Assembly (NCBI GenBank): GCA_022410635.1
Contig: JAJVDF010000410.1
Location: 452,617 to 516,616 of the forward strand
Direction of reading: 5' to 3'
Length of the DNA stretch: 64,000 bases
Source: Tretioscincus oriximinensis
Lineage: Eukaryota; Chordata; Lepidosauria; Squamata; Gymnophthalmidae
The position numbers were made by a program, and so were the translations under genes. The notes under the pieces were generated by a model that was given only the letters and a program-made list of their open reading frames with translations, did not search any database and was not told where the DNA came from. Below, one piece after another: positions 1 through 12,136 of this stretch (within the stretch, counting starts at the first letter, position 1; each line of letters opens with the position of its first letter).

Positions 1-444
1 CAGCCTCTGAAAGGAAGAGACAGATGGGAGGAAGAGAAAACTGGCAGCAGACAAGACCCAGAAGATGCTGTTGTATCACTCCATCTATTTGCTTCAGGAT
101 ATGAGAGAGGATAATGAAGGTAACCGATGGTAAAGGCAAATCATTGGAAAAGGCTGGTGGGTAACAGCCCGTTTTCACAAGGTGGAGTATGCGTATGAAA
201 CTCTCTGCATACATTTACGTATCCATGATTCAAATCTCGTAAGTTTTCACATGATCAGCACAACAGCAAGAAAATGCAAAGCATCAGGGTAACTTTGTGT
301 GCAAAGCATGCTAATCTACTATTTTAAAATGTACTTTATTGAACTATAATGTACTATTATTACTATGAATTGATAAGCCTGTGTGACCAGTTGCCACTGT
401 AACATAAAGTTGCATTATTTAGCAAGGGTGTTTCATAATACTTC

Positions 445-497
445 TTAGAGACCAAAAGGAAAAAATAGGCAGCATAAGCTTTCATAGTGATGTCTAC
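445..497 (-). mobile_element. Penelope-like (hammerhead-type) family, fragment
   Basis: The plus strand reads cagcataagctttcatag, the complement of the GAAAGCTTATGCTG core seen in the copies at 12.2, 15.6, 19.1, 27.8 and 37.4 kb. Only one half-arm survives; the CTGAAGA half is lost. Confidence 0.5.
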
Positions 498-708
498 CCC
501 TTGTTTAATTTGCAAATTAAATCTATGTTGGATACAACCACTGTTCCAGCACTCATTCGAGCTCTGAAGGCTGGGTTAACTACAGAGTTAACACTGAAGC
601 CTTTGACAAGCAGAATATGAGTGAAGTGTATAAAACCATGCATGGGATGAATAAAGTGAACAGAGAAAAAAAATCCTCTATCACACAACTCTAGAACTAG
701 AAGCTAAT

Positions 709-1075
709 GTGCAGAAGAGTTGGGACAGACAAGTGAAAGTAGTTTTTCATTTAGAGGGCCATTGGGCTATGGAATTTATTTCAGAAGAGATGATGATAGC
801 TGGCAGCCTGGAGAGATTAAAGAGAGAATTAGACAAATTCACGGAAGCCGTATCAATAGCAGCTACTAGGTTGGATCTCTTGATATTGCCTCTGGGATGG
901 AATAACAGACAGTATTCCTGAAATATCATTTGCAGGGAGTTGAGAAAAGGTGAAGGTTTGCCTTTTTCTGCTTGAGACTGCACAGGTGAAATTATTGGAC
1001 CACTGTGTGTGAGAGAATGGTGGACAAGATGGGCTGTAAATCAATTCAGAAGGGCTCTTCTTATGTTCTTATGTA
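709..1075 (+). mobile_element. CR1/L3-like LINE 3' end
   Basis: Matches the common reptile LINE 3'-UTR pattern: an end-of-ORF-like AGAGAATTAGACAAATTC segment, then a stretch ending in GGGCTCTTCTTATG and the octamer-like repeat TTCTTATG. The reverse complement of the same end recurs at 1339, 21063 and 22585, and it is repeated at 49850. The ORFs over it (709-921 +, 747-983 -) are not genes. Confidence 0.7.
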
Positions 1076-1338
1076 ATTTACCAAGTACCATTCATCTCAC
1101 TGATATATTACTACACTGCAGTTTATGTTAAGCATCTTTGTACTGCAGAGGAGGATAGATATAGTTCATTATATTTCTCAATAAGGATTGGGAGTGACTG
1201 TAGCTGAATTGCAGAACAAATTGCCTGGAAAGCAGAGAGTTTCTAATGCAACCTTTCGCCAGAAGAAGGTAATCACAAACTTAATCCTACCAAGTTTTTG
1301 AATAACTATTAAGCAATTCAAAACTGCATTCAACTCCA

Positions 1339-1410
1339 ACAATAGAACATAAGAACATAAGAAGAGCCATACTGGATAAGGCCACAGCCCAGGGTCATTG
1401 GGTCCAATCT
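1339..1410 (-). mobile_element. CR1/L3-like LINE 3' terminus, fragment
   Basis: Contains agaacataagaacataag followed by agccatactggataaggcc, the inverted form of the element end at 709-1075. It abuts a SINE at 1411. Confidence 0.65.
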
Positions 1411-1615
1411 CCCAGTTCAATTTCACACTTCTCAATGAAGCCAGATGGGTGATCTTGGGCCAATCACAACTTTTAGAACTGCCTCAGCCCAGCCTATTTT
1501 ATAGGGCATCTGTTATGGAGAAAGTAAGAAAAGCTGTGTGCCACCCTTTGGTTGGCTGCCCTGAGACCATCAGATATAGGGTGGGATATAAGAATGAATG
1601 AATAAATAATAAGTA
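1411..1615 (+). mobile_element. tRNA-derived CORE-type SINE with L2-like tail
   Basis: Has a SINE body (gaagccagatgggtgatctt, gggccaatcac) and ends ctgccctgagaccatcagat, atagggtgggatataag and an AATGAATGAATAAATAAT tail. The tail matches the L2-type 3' end repeated many times in this window. Confidence 0.6.
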
Positions 1616-2379
1616 ATACCCAGGGGAGCCCACAAGAAATTAAAATGTACACAAACAGAATTTTATGTTTGGTTCATTGCTGAACAGGACACACATCCAT
1701 TCAACTCAACAGCAAACAACTGGGCATTCATATAGGGATGTGCTCACAAAAAAAGAACATTCACTTTCTTCCTTTGAAAAAAAAAGGTCATTTTCAATGA
1801 AAATATAAAACATGAGAACTGTTTGAGACCTACTATTGAACAAATCTGTCTCTGGTTGCAACCATTGAAGTGGGGTCAGTTTAATTATACACAGAATATG
1901 GACAATGATTTGTTTGGTTGGATGTAAATGTGTTCAAATACATGTATAAAGAAATAGCCACGCAAATCTTTGTTCAGAAAGTCCAGCAACTTTCCAAAAT
2001 ACTACAAGCCCCCTTTGCTGATGATCAAACACAAACTGTGTGAAAGAATTTATGGAAGCATCACTGGCATGTTTTTCCTATAGGAGTTGTCATTTCACTC
2101 TCCTTAATAATTACAGCCATGGCTTATGCAGCTCTCTGTGTCTGAATACCGATTCATTCATGTAGATCATCAACGAAGGGGCCAGAAACTGCACCTCTCT
2201 GTGGCAATCATGCTAATGTATTCTGTTTACTATCCTCTGGTGCACTGAGTTTGATCTATCTCTGACTGTTCTAAAGACACCTAACTAATTGGGAGCAACA
2301 CCCAATAGTGTATACTCAATTTGGACATGCTAAATGAAACTATAGCACAACCTATTGCTAAGTAAGACCCTTGTATATA

Positions 2380-2614
2380 CAGGGAGCTTCAAAAAAATGT
2401 ATACACACTTTGAACTTCCATAGAAAATTTATTTACTGTTCTACAAAGTTAAATTTCAGGAAATTAGAAAGCTTAAAGTCCAATGTAAATAAAATGTAAA
2501 TAACAAATGTTAATACTGTTCAAATCGGGAAATTCTGAAATTTAACTTTGTAGAACAGTAAATAAATTTTCTATGGAAGTTCAAAGTATGTATACATTTT
2601 TTTGAAGCACCCTG
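2380..2614. mobile_element. Tc1/mariner-type MITE, 235 bp, TA target duplication
   Basis: Terminal inverted repeats of about 80 bp. The left end begins cagggagcttcaaaaaaatg and the right end is its near-complement ending tttttttgaagcaccctg. TA dinucleotides flank both ends (2378-2379, 2615-2616), as expected for Tc1/mariner insertion. The inner TIR (acttccatagaaaatttatt) is exactly mirrored. There is no transposase ORF, so it is non-autonomous. Confidence 0.88.
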
Positions 2615-3151
2615 TATATATAGACAATCCAAAGACTATCGAAAGGCTTTCAAATCAGTATCAGTACTGCCAACGATAACTAATATATGGGAATAAGTGA
2701 AATGTTGTTTTTTCAACACAACATTGCCAAATGTGCATAAGACTGTTTTTAAATTGCCACACTGAGGCTTGTTTTGGATCACATCTCGGGGAAGAGCTTG
2801 ACCATCCACATGCCAGTATACACTATGTATATACTAGACTAGCATGTGGATAGCAGGCTCCTATTCCTTGGGGCAGGCCAGGATCAGGCTCCGTGTGCAT
2901 GCAGCTGTTATTTTTGTTTTCTTATCTTATATAAAGTTTTTATACTTTTGGTAACATTGTTTTTCTTTTCTTTTCTTTTTTTTGCCAAACCATTAGCTTT
3001 GTTTTAAATTGTTTTAGGATGTTATACAAGAAATGGTATGCACACGTTTTCATTACAAAATACTATACTATTAAATACTGTAATAACTAAACACTAAATA
3101 ACATTACTGAAATGTCATTATATTCTGCATGACTCTGTAACATGTGTAAGA

Positions 3152-3273
3152 TCTACTACTACTACCACTACCACTACCACTACCACTACTACCACTACCA
3201 CTACCACTACCACTACCACTACCACTACCACTACCACTACTACTGATGATGATGATGATGATGATGATGATAA
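3152..3273. repeat. Compound trinucleotide microsatellite (CTA/CCA then GAT)
   Basis: About 92 bp of CTA and CCA triplets followed by about 30 bp of GAT triplets. It produces a spurious poly-valine ORF on the minus strand. Confidence 0.95.
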
Positions 3274-3725
3274 TAGTTTATGATAATACATGTATATGGT
3301 ATATGCAATGGATCTGTATTTATTAAACATAAGCCTTGAAGAAGACCCAGAGGAGGAAAAAAACCCATCTTAGCCACATTATCACAGAAATCAATTTGGA
3401 AGTTCTATATCTTTGGGAGGCTGGACTTTCCTGAGACCTCCATTAAAAGCATTCTAAGGACTTCGAATTTGTATGTACTATATTGGATATTGTATTTAAT
3501 GGCCTCAGTGAATCAATGATTGTATTATCAATTGGATTTGTGGCCCATATACCTTTATGTTATTGATGTGTTATATAGACATATATTGTAATATTTTTAT
3601 ACTATGAATTATTTTAGATTAACTGGAATATATTGATCTGGACTTATTGTTATTTTGGTTTGGAGATTAATTATGGAACTTAAGCTATTCAAACATCAAA
3701 CAGAAATAGCATACAAACAACATTT

Positions 3726-3750
3726 AATATATATATATATATATATATTT
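3726..3750. repeat. (AT)n microsatellite
   Basis: About 12 uninterrupted AT dinucleotides. Confidence 0.95.
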
Positions 3751-3892
3751 AAAAATAACAATTTCTAATTTTCTGTTTCTTATCTGATACAGGGCTAGCC
3801 TTGGCAACTCTGGAGCAGACTTAGCAATCCATCCCAAGCTGATACAGATTACTCCATGTGCAAACAAGGCTGGACAGAAGAAGAGGAGGAGT

Positions 3893-4090
3893 TGACTTTT
3901 ATACCCCACTTTTCTCAACCCAAAGGGGATCAAAATGGCTTACGTAACATTTTGTTCTTCTCTTCACATCTGACACAACTTGTAAAGTAGGTAGGTAGAA
4001 CTCTAAAACAACTGTGACTAGCCCAATATCACCCAGCTGGCTTCAGGGAGGAATGCATAATTGAACTGGAAGAGAGGCTCTCTAGGACAA
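3893..4090 (-). mobile_element. CORE/MIR-like tRNA SINE
   Basis: The tail side reads ttttataccccacttttctc, then caaaggggatcaaaatggct; the body reads aactgtgactagcccaatat and cacccagctggcttc. This is the inverted form of a SINE family whose 3' end resembles MIR/L2 (TGTAAGCCGCTTTGAG type). It is related to the tails at 11002 and 31498. Confidence 0.7.
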
Positions 4091-5265
4091 CTGTTTTGTA
4101 CTAGCCCTCAGGTCAGATCCAAAAATTGCACCAGTTTCAGAGTAGCAATGGGGATGGAGGGGCTCTTAATGTACGGGAGGCCAAGAACAAAGATTCCTGG
4201 TCTCTGGAACTCTTGGGGTGGGTGTTTTAGTGGTATACCTGATTGCATTGCCAACATGATTCCTTCCATTGCATTGCAGATCAATAGATGTGCTATCTGC
4301 TTATCTCAACATTGTTAGATCTCAAAAAATAATTCTAATAGACCAGATCAGAATGCCATTTGGGGCACCCTATTCCAATCCATGCTTCATACAGTGTGAA
4401 TGAAGCATACTAGGAGGTCTCCTCCTTACTTCACATTGGTGGCACATGTGAAAAATCTGTTAAATTATTTTGTGAAGTGCTTATTTTCATTTTAGCCATA
4501 TTATAGTATTTTTTCCAGAGTAACAATACGTTTTTCATGAAAAACAATACTGAGACAAATGTGTTGTAGACGTGTTGAAACACATTCCTAAAACACATTA
4601 GACAGCTTTTGTTAATTAATTCAGGAATCATTAATAGAATTGTACAGACAATCACCTTCCTTGCCAGCACATTTTTTGTGTGCTGATCCAAGATTGATCT
4701 CTATTCTCCTATGGAAAAATTAAAATTTTTAATCTGCATACTGTCTTGCTTTAGGAAGCATTAAAAGAGATTGTAACATGTATCCTATTTTTCACAATAG
4801 CAATTCTCCACCTTTTCCTCATGCATTCAAAAAAATGCAACAAATCCTCTTCAGCTTTACAGCAATTAGATATACAGCAATTTGGAAACATTTGCTGGCC
4901 TTTTGTTTCATATCTGAAGCCAATTTCATACATACGTTGCTGCTTTAGAGAACGCACAGATGTGACAACGGAAATCCTCAGCGTCAACAAATGTTGGCAG
5001 TTTTGAATCCAGTGAAAGGCTTACTGTGAGCCATCCACAATGGTGATGATTTTGGCAAAATACTCTCTATACACGTGCTATTATGGCACCAGGAGACTCA
5101 TTTTAAGATTAGACATGTTTCACTTATTCATATCACAAATCTGGAAAAATGTTTTTGGGTGGAAAGACAAGTACTACGTTCCAAATCATGAAACATTTTT
5201 TAAAATTTTTAGAAAGGCTGTAAAACGCATCACTGGGTTCTTGAAGCATTCACTACTTCCTGGAC

Positions 5266-5900
5266 CTACCCAGTCATACCCTGCTGGCTGTTTTTTATCA
5301 GCCAGTAAGGGCAAGGACCCAGAGGGCACGAGGTTGACTGAACCCCAACAAGCAGGTTGTCAACACCATCAGGGTGCAAGAATTGAAATTGATCCAAGTT
5401 AACTGGACCAGACAGTTCTCTGGACACTTTCTTTGGGCTTTTCACAAGTGTGGCATCCAATCTGAGCGACTTTCCTCTCAAGAAGCCTTGAAATTTGTCA
5501 CAGCAGATATTGGATGGCCTTTGACCTTGCTCTCTCAGGCTACATCTTATAATACCATTCACCACACGAAAGAAGTCTGCCTCCACCACCACATGGTAGT
5601 CACTGTGTTCAGTCAGATTCCTGTTGGGATTTGTGCCACCTGCGCTCNCGCCGTCATGACCCTTAACTCCCCAGGATACCAGAGTGCTCTATGGGCTCCA
5701 CAGATATGACGAGGGCACTTGGGAGCGATCGTGTCGATAACCCTGGTCATCTCCCGATTCCACGCCAACCAGGAAATCCCACAAAGCATTTAGGAATCGC
5801 CCAGGTTCCGTAAGTCTCCGGGGGTGGGCCATCTGAATGGGCCCTCCACCCTAGCAGAGGGGATCTGCCACTGTAAGTCCAAAACTCACCAGGCAATGAC
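5266..5900. other. Unclassified GC-rich, CpG-containing block
   Basis: Markedly richer in GC and CpG than the intron around it (for example gagcgatcgtgtcgataacc near 5725). It carries overlapping ORFs on both strands (5374-5709 +, 5266-5592 -, 5747-5956 -), none with a domain I recognise. The phrase caccatcagggtgc at about 5370 also occurs near 20710 in another GC-rich repeat. Probably a decayed transposable element. One uncalled base lies at 5648. Confidence 0.35.
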
Positions 5901-6130
5901 CCATTCATGGCAACGAATGCAGTATGCAAATACTGTAGCAAAGGTAAGCCTTTCACACATTCTTTTAAGTCTGTGCGATTGGCCTCTCAATCACTTTTTA
6001 AGTTTCCTTACTAAATGGTCTCCACAAACATGTAGCAGTAAGATACTACTTTTCCTGGATTTGACCCAGGCTCCATTTGAACAGGATATTTTCAGGGCAA
6101 TGTTAATGCCATAGTAGCATCACGATGAAG

Positions 6131-6141
6131 GGGGGGGGGGA
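6131..6141. repeat. Poly-G run
   Basis: Homopolymer of about 11 G. Confidence 0.9.
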
Positions 6142-6636
6142 GTTGCTCCATCATTTGGTAGCAATCATGCCATAGCAGCCTAAGAAAGCCCCAGTGTTAT
6201 GCTACAAACTATAGTGAAAAAGAACCTCCTGGACAGGTCCAAGGGTTATTTTTCCTGCTAGAGTCCAAGGGAGGGCAGGGTTAAAAAAATGGATGCACGG
6301 TGCCAATTAAACCTGCTATGCCTTGTCAGATGGAGATCAGCACTGCAACCTAGTCATCGGGATAAGCAATTGTCACACAACAAACAGGAGCTGTCTGGAG
6401 GAGGCCCGAGAGAGAAAAGTGCTTTGAAAAATAATTGACAGGAAAGCCATAGAAGAAGTGAAAATTCTTCATTGTTCATTTGTGCTTATTTTCACACCAT
6501 TCTAGATGAGAAGATGAATTTTTGATCTAAATATATGAAACTGTTGCTTTTCCATCTAATCTTGTCTTTGGATTATATAAAATTATTGCTTAGAAGACTG
6601 TTATTTTCCCTAAACCTCTGTAAAACTTTTGCTTAC

Positions 6637-6824
6637 CTTTCTTAAAGAAATAATCCCTTCACGGGTTTCTTTCTCAGTTGCAATGGAAAACACTCCAGAA
6701 CCATCTCCATTTATAATTGTGTATTTCATGTCTGCATTTGTCCCAGTGTCTGCATCATTGGCCTTGATTTTGCCTACTGCAGAGCCCACTTGTGCTGACT
6801 CGGGAACATACAATTGATAATGTT
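6637..6824 (-). CDS. CDH18: CDH18 exon, first half of EC3
   Basis: Third visible exon, 188 bp. The acceptor AG complements 6825-6826 after a pyrimidine tract; the donor is GTAAGC from 6636, following AAG. The two leading bases complete a Lys codon (PRFPQ-K), then 62 codons run HYQLYVPESAQVGSAVGKIK, NDADTGTNADMKYTIINGDG, to EGIISLRK, ending in phase 0. Visible cadherin features are the PES Ca2+-ligand motif of the EC start and the NDAD DxD motif. The PES-QVGSAVGKIKANDADTG wording is what I remember of CDH18 and differs from the close paralogues CDH12 and CDH20. The next exon, expected to begin with a PLNYE-like sequence, is not in the window. An overlapping plus-strand ORF at 6629-6817 is an antisense shadow. 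Confidence 0.93.
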
Positions 6825-9800
6825 CTGGAAAACAGGAAAAGAAAGAAAAAAACAATTACTTATAGCAATTCTGCTACAAAATAATTTGAATTAATCCAAC
6901 ATAACATTTTTTTNAAAAAAGAGAGTAAATCATCTCATCATAGAAGGTAATGTTCCCAGAATGGAAAAAAATGCTGCTGCCTAACAAGAAATAAAATATA
7001 TGCATAAATAAACATTTAGAAGGGGAGATCTGCTGAATCAACTTTCCAAATCCAGCGAGTGTTTTATTTGCTTGTTGTCATTTTTAACCACTTAGTGATA
7101 GAAAATTAATAACATCTTTTTTCCAATGTAAACATAATAGATATGTAAACATGTGCTCTGTCTCAAGCCACCTTTCCATGAGTCAGGGTTGCATCCACGT
7201 TTCCAACCCCTTCCCCAGGGTAAGCTCGGCAACCTTAAAACCCCATAGGGCCCTCCTCAAATGCTATATTCTATGGGATCAGTCAGGGGATATCTGCACT
7301 CATGACTAGTGACTGTCTCTTTTTGGCCAAGCCAAGATGCATCAGCTCCCCACCACCATGACAAGGAAAAGGAAGAAAAAGATGGAAAGAAGGAAAGTGA
7401 AGCAAAGATGCCAAACATGGCATCGGCCTCTTGCTTTATAGGCTGACCTCAAAAAACATGGTGGCACCCATGGGAGCAGCTCCCTCAGACGTGCACCAGT
7501 AACTTGCGGCTCCTCTTAAATGTGGCTGCTTTATTTCTAAAGTGCATTGTTCGGGCTCTAATGTACATTATGAGAAGGGGATACTAGCATGCCCACGTAC
7601 CATCATTTAGTCACTTTCAAAATATTTGGAATATTATGAAGAATAATGAGTTGCAGAAATGGACAGGAATGTACCTCCCTTACAAAGTTAGGTTGTGATG
7701 TCTATTTTAACAGATAACCTTAAAAAACCCTGTGTGGTGGAAATGGTCGTTAGGGAACAAACACTTTATCAACAGAACTATGAGATACTCTGAAGTTGAT
7801 GGGAAGGAGAGTTCAGGATGACAAGGAGGTGTTTTTTTCTTTCCTACAGAGGGTCATTGATCTATGAAATTAACTCAAGAAGAGGTGATGTGAGAGAGAC
7901 TGGATTTCTCTAAATACCAGTTGTAGGGAGCAGGCAAAGCTTTCCCTGCTTCTGCTGACTGTGGTACATAGAAGCAATTGAACGGGACAGGATTCTTTAA
8001 TAGATAAGCTGTATCCTGATCCAAAGGGGCTCCTCCTGTGTTTTTATATTACAAATTTATGTGAATAGAACTTCCCTCTGAAAAAAATTGTTCTATTTTT
8101 TCAAGTTACCATATGAGTAGTATGAATAAATAGCTATCAATCAATTAGTGAGTTAAAAATTGATAATACCCTGACCCAAAATGTTTTGGGTGACACGATC
8201 CATCAGCAATTAACTGTGCAATTTGTGAAATTACAGAATTTCTTTTCTCTGCTCTAAAATGCCAGAAATTTTGTTGAGTGCATTTAATTTTTATTTGTGT
8301 AAAAGAGAGGTTAGGAAGTTTAGAGAGAAGTGATCAAAAAGTTAAATCAACATAAAACATGTAAGATTGTTTTTGTTTTACATAATTGCTTGACATTCAC
8401 AACTATAACAGCATGCATGTCTTGCAGCCACAGGAGAAAAATAAAACATTTTTGTGTCTTCTTCATTCTTTCCACCCAAATGGACAGAGAAACAAGGGCT
8501 GTAAATTTCACCAAGTTAAAAGCTAAGCAGTTTTCAGAAGCCTGGAGTGAGTTCCTTTCTTCCTACATTTATGGGTACCACAGCATCTTTTACTACTCAA
8601 ACTGTACAACATTCAAGCAAATCATATTACATCTTAAATGAGCACTTGTGTAAAAGCAAAGAAAATCATATCCAGAGCTACTGTATGGGACCCAAAAAAG
8701 GTATAATTATAGCTGCAGTGACTTTTGTAATGGAGCTAAATTCTCACTCAATTTAGGTTGTTGTGAAGAATAATAATTAACTACATAGTCATTTTCAAAC
8801 AGAATATTCAAAATTAATTGTGAAAAGAAAATGGGAAACAATGAACTATTATTCAAATCTAGAAATTGCTATCTTAGTTCCTTTATGCACATATCTAGTA
8901 ACCTGGTTTAAGGAATTCTTCAGTCTATGTTGCCTGCATGGGACTTGTGGTAATCCAAAGAAGATTTTGATCAAGAGTTCTCTAATATGGAATCATAGTA
9001 ACCATGCTAATTAGTATTACTTCCATATCAGTGCTATCTGTCCCCAAACATTTTTTCCATAATAATTTTTATTGATTAAGCATATTAAAATGCACAAATA
9101 TACATATATACAGTATATACAATTGTCATGAAAAACAGTATTGTATAATCCCTGCTTAATCACAAATTATTCCTCTTTTTTCATCCTCCCCTCTCCCCTC
9201 CCTGAGATGACACCTCACATCTGTTCCAAATTAAGCAATGGTAGATCCACATGTAGACTGGATTTGTATGAGCACAGGTGTGGCTGCAAGTGGCATGCAT
9301 CAAATTTGTCTTGGCTCTAATGCTGCTCAGTATGGAGTAACTAATATTAATACGATAAATACATATGGTGCAGAAATACGATGTTTTAATNACATGCAAT
9401 TTTCTATCCCTGTCCCTTAGTGGTGTAGCTCCTCCATGTACTTGTGATTAGGAGCAAGGATGAGTCTCCACTTAACTAAGCAGATTCCTCTTACCTAAGC
9501 AGATTCCTAAGTCACATGAGGAATGTACCCACGGACATTACATCTCAGATCACAGATCACACCTTACAGGGTCACATTCCCCCTTCTACCAGCATGATCA
9601 CTGTCAGAGACCTGTCTTGTTTGTGGGCAGAATGTTACCTTCTTGATGGAGGAACTGCTGAAAATGGTGTCTTCACACTCCAAAAATAAGACGCAGAGAA
9701 CATTTTTAAATGGTTTATTTATTTAGGAATTTCCCCACCCTTCGCTATGGATTTTCTTGCACTGAGAAAACTCTACCACATCTCTGGAGAGATCAAATAA

Positions 9801-10742
9801 GCCACAAGCAATCCTGAGCTTGCTGGCTATGGGGTCTGTATAGGAATGGTTGGAGAAGGTTAAGTTAAAAGGCTTAAGGCTAAAAGAAAGACTCAATGTG
9901 AAAGGAGGTTACCCTGGAAAATGGAAACATGGAGTGACCTCATTTATTGGGTGTATACAGCATGCAGACAGGGCTAAGGTGGCCTTTCAATTTTTGAGTG
10001 TTTCCTGTCACTTTTCTGACAGGTTCCTCTCACAAACGGAAGAGAACGTAAAGCCTTGTTCATTCATTCACCATGCTGTCAAAATTCCATTCATGATTTC
10101 TCTTTTAACACATCCTGCTGGACTGATGATTATGAGTCACAGTCTTGCATTCACAGAAGCTCAACAGGGTCGTAGAACTCTCAACCAGGCAAGGCAGTGA
10201 TCTGGATACAATGTATTTTTATGAGATCAAATAACAGGCTTATAATATCACTACTGTAAACATTCTGTAACAGGCTTTTGGCAAGGAAAGAAAGTGAATG
10301 CTACACTTTGCAATGGGACCCAATGTGGAGAACAGAAGATTAAAAGCAACACAAAAAATCACATTAGTACAACATTTGAAAGAATCAATCTGGGTGTAAC
10401 CTTAGTATTCAAAAGTTCATGCTAGCTACTTTCTTCTTGTATCTCTCTGTCATATTAGTTCTGATAAGAAAGCAATCAAGCATAGAGAGGGGAGTACTGA
10501 GAGGTCGAGGTACACATTTAACTCCAATCATGTGTGGAACATTGCTCAAATTTCAAAAAAACTTGCGTTCTCTTCTACCAAAACACACTGACAACTAGAA
10601 ATGACAAGCATCATCAACAACAACAATACTGTAACAGCTGGAGATCAGGTTGAGTGCTACACAAGAGGAAACCTACTACTGCACATTTAGGTTCCATTTT
10701 ACATTACGCAGCTACTTGTGAGGCTATATCTTCCAACAGATT

Positions 10743-11001
10743 ACAACAACAACAACAACAACAACAACAANAAGAAGAACAAGAAGAAGAACAAGAAGAA
10801 GAACAAGAAGAACAAGAAGAAGAACAAGAAGAAGAACAAGAAGAAGAACAAGAAGAAGAACAAGAAGAAGAACAAGAACAAGAAGAACAAGAACAAGAAC
10901 AAGAAGAACAAGAAGAACAAGAAGAACAAGAAGAACAAGAAGAAGAAGAAGAACAAGAACAAGAACAAGAAGAAGAAGAAGAAGAAGAAGAAGAAGAAGA
11001 A
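10743..11001. repeat. Long purine-rich microsatellite (ACA)n then (GAA/CAA)n, SINE tail
   Basis: About 28 bp of ACA repeats, an uncalled base at 10771, then about 230 bp of GAA and CAA triplets, directly joined to the 3' end of the minus-strand SINE at 11002. It is read as a Gln/Glu-rich ORF on plus (10654-11274) and Leu/Phe-rich ORFs on minus; these are not genes. Confidence 0.93.
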
Positions 11002-11285
11002 CTTGGTTCTTATACCCCGCTTTTCTCACCTTTCAAAGGGACTCAAAGCGGCTTACAAGGATATATTTTTGCCCGAAGGCTTCCATTCTATCTTCCCCAC
11101 CAGACTCTGGTGGTTCCCATGTATCTACTTGCAGTCAGTTGCAATTTCTTGCAGTTCCTGCTTTCGAATAGCTGGGTTGGCTGGAGCTACAAGCTAGTGG
11201 AAGGTGCTCACCCCTCCCCACGTCCCACACAGGGCTTCAAAACCCCATTTCCTAGGCGAGAGACGAATTCCTAAGCGACTGAACT
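11002..11285 (-). mobile_element. tRNA-derived SINE, near full length
   Basis: Read on the minus strand it has a 5' tRNA-like part with a degenerate B box (complement of 11232-11246), a unique body (gaactgcaagaaattgcaac) and a 3' end cttgtaagccgctttgagtc. It then reads gaaaagcggggtataagaac and a TTC-rich tail. The same family occurs at 31498-31770 and 59430-59640. Confidence 0.75.
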
Positions 11286-12136
11286 ATCACATCAGTCAAA
11301 GTCTTGGATCTGAAGATGACATGAGATCAGCACTACAGTTTATCTTAATCTTGAACCATAGGGAAGGAGCTCAGTGCCATTTTGCTGCAAACAGAACTAC
11401 GAGAGATTTGCTTTTAGTCCCCTAGCCTTAATACACCTAATGGCCCAAGGGGTCAAAGGTATTTTGATTTTCTTTCCTATATATTTTCTGAAAAACAGTC
11501 CTTTGGGGCCTGTCATCATGCATTTGGATTTCCAGCACACAGGCATTATAATTTGCTGCTGCATAGAGCTACATGCTGCTAAGAGCTTATTTCCACAGTA
11601 TAGATAGTGTCTGAGGAAAATTTGTCTCCTTAACAACTTTTCTCCTCCTGTCAATTTCACAGACCACCTCTCTTCTCATTTGGGATCACATAACATTCAC
11701 TCAGCAACTACTCACATAAAAAAATAATTATGGAAGCTCCTATTACAGCTCTACAGTTAAGGTTGTGGTTAGCTGTGCACTTAAAGGAGGAAATAGACTT
11801 CATTACCATGCATAAAGAATACAGTGGCTCTTTATAAAAAAATATAAAAAATCTACTGCGCCATTTATTCTTTCAAATTTCAATTCAGCAAGCATTTAAC
11901 TGAATGGCTATCACTTAAGACTGTGCTTATTAAAAGAAGGCACATGCCTGAAATGGTACTTTTTTGACAAAAAAGGCAGGCAAGCATCTGAATTATCAGA
12001 AGGAAAAAGGAGGAGGAGGAGAGCTTAGAGGAAGGGCCATAGCACCTAGTCCAGCATTGTGTATCACATAGTAGTCTATCCATTGCTTCTCAGTACTCTC
12101 AGACAAAAGAAATTCTTCACTCACTCTCCTTCGATT

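Larger units (their letters stand above)
1..6636 (-). other. CDH18 intron, 5' part only (downstream of the EC3 exon)
   Basis: Starts at the GTAAGC donor at 6636 and runs off the left edge. It contains the repeats listed separately (Penelope-like fragment, CR1-like 3' ends, SINE, mariner-type MITE, microsatellites, GC-rich block at 5266-5900). I recognise nothing in 1-444, 498-708, 1616-2377, 2615-3151, 3274-3725, 4091-5265 and 5901-6636. No further cadherin exon was found in any frame here. Confidence 0.85.

Noticed and set aside
3118..3330. Poly-valine ORF on minus
   Set aside because: Pure translation of the CTA/CCA/GAT microsatellite; no gene signals.
5040..5402. 120-codon plus ORF
   Set aside because: No domain recognised; enters the GC-rich repeat block and lacks splice logic.
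6629..6817. Plus-strand ORF opposite the EC3 exon
   Set aside because: Antisense shadow of a well-supported cadherin exon.
10654..11274. 206-codon Gln/Glu-rich ORF and its Lys/Asn, Leu and Phe shadow frames
   Set aside because: Arises from the SINE tail microsatellite and the adjoining SINE; crosses an N.
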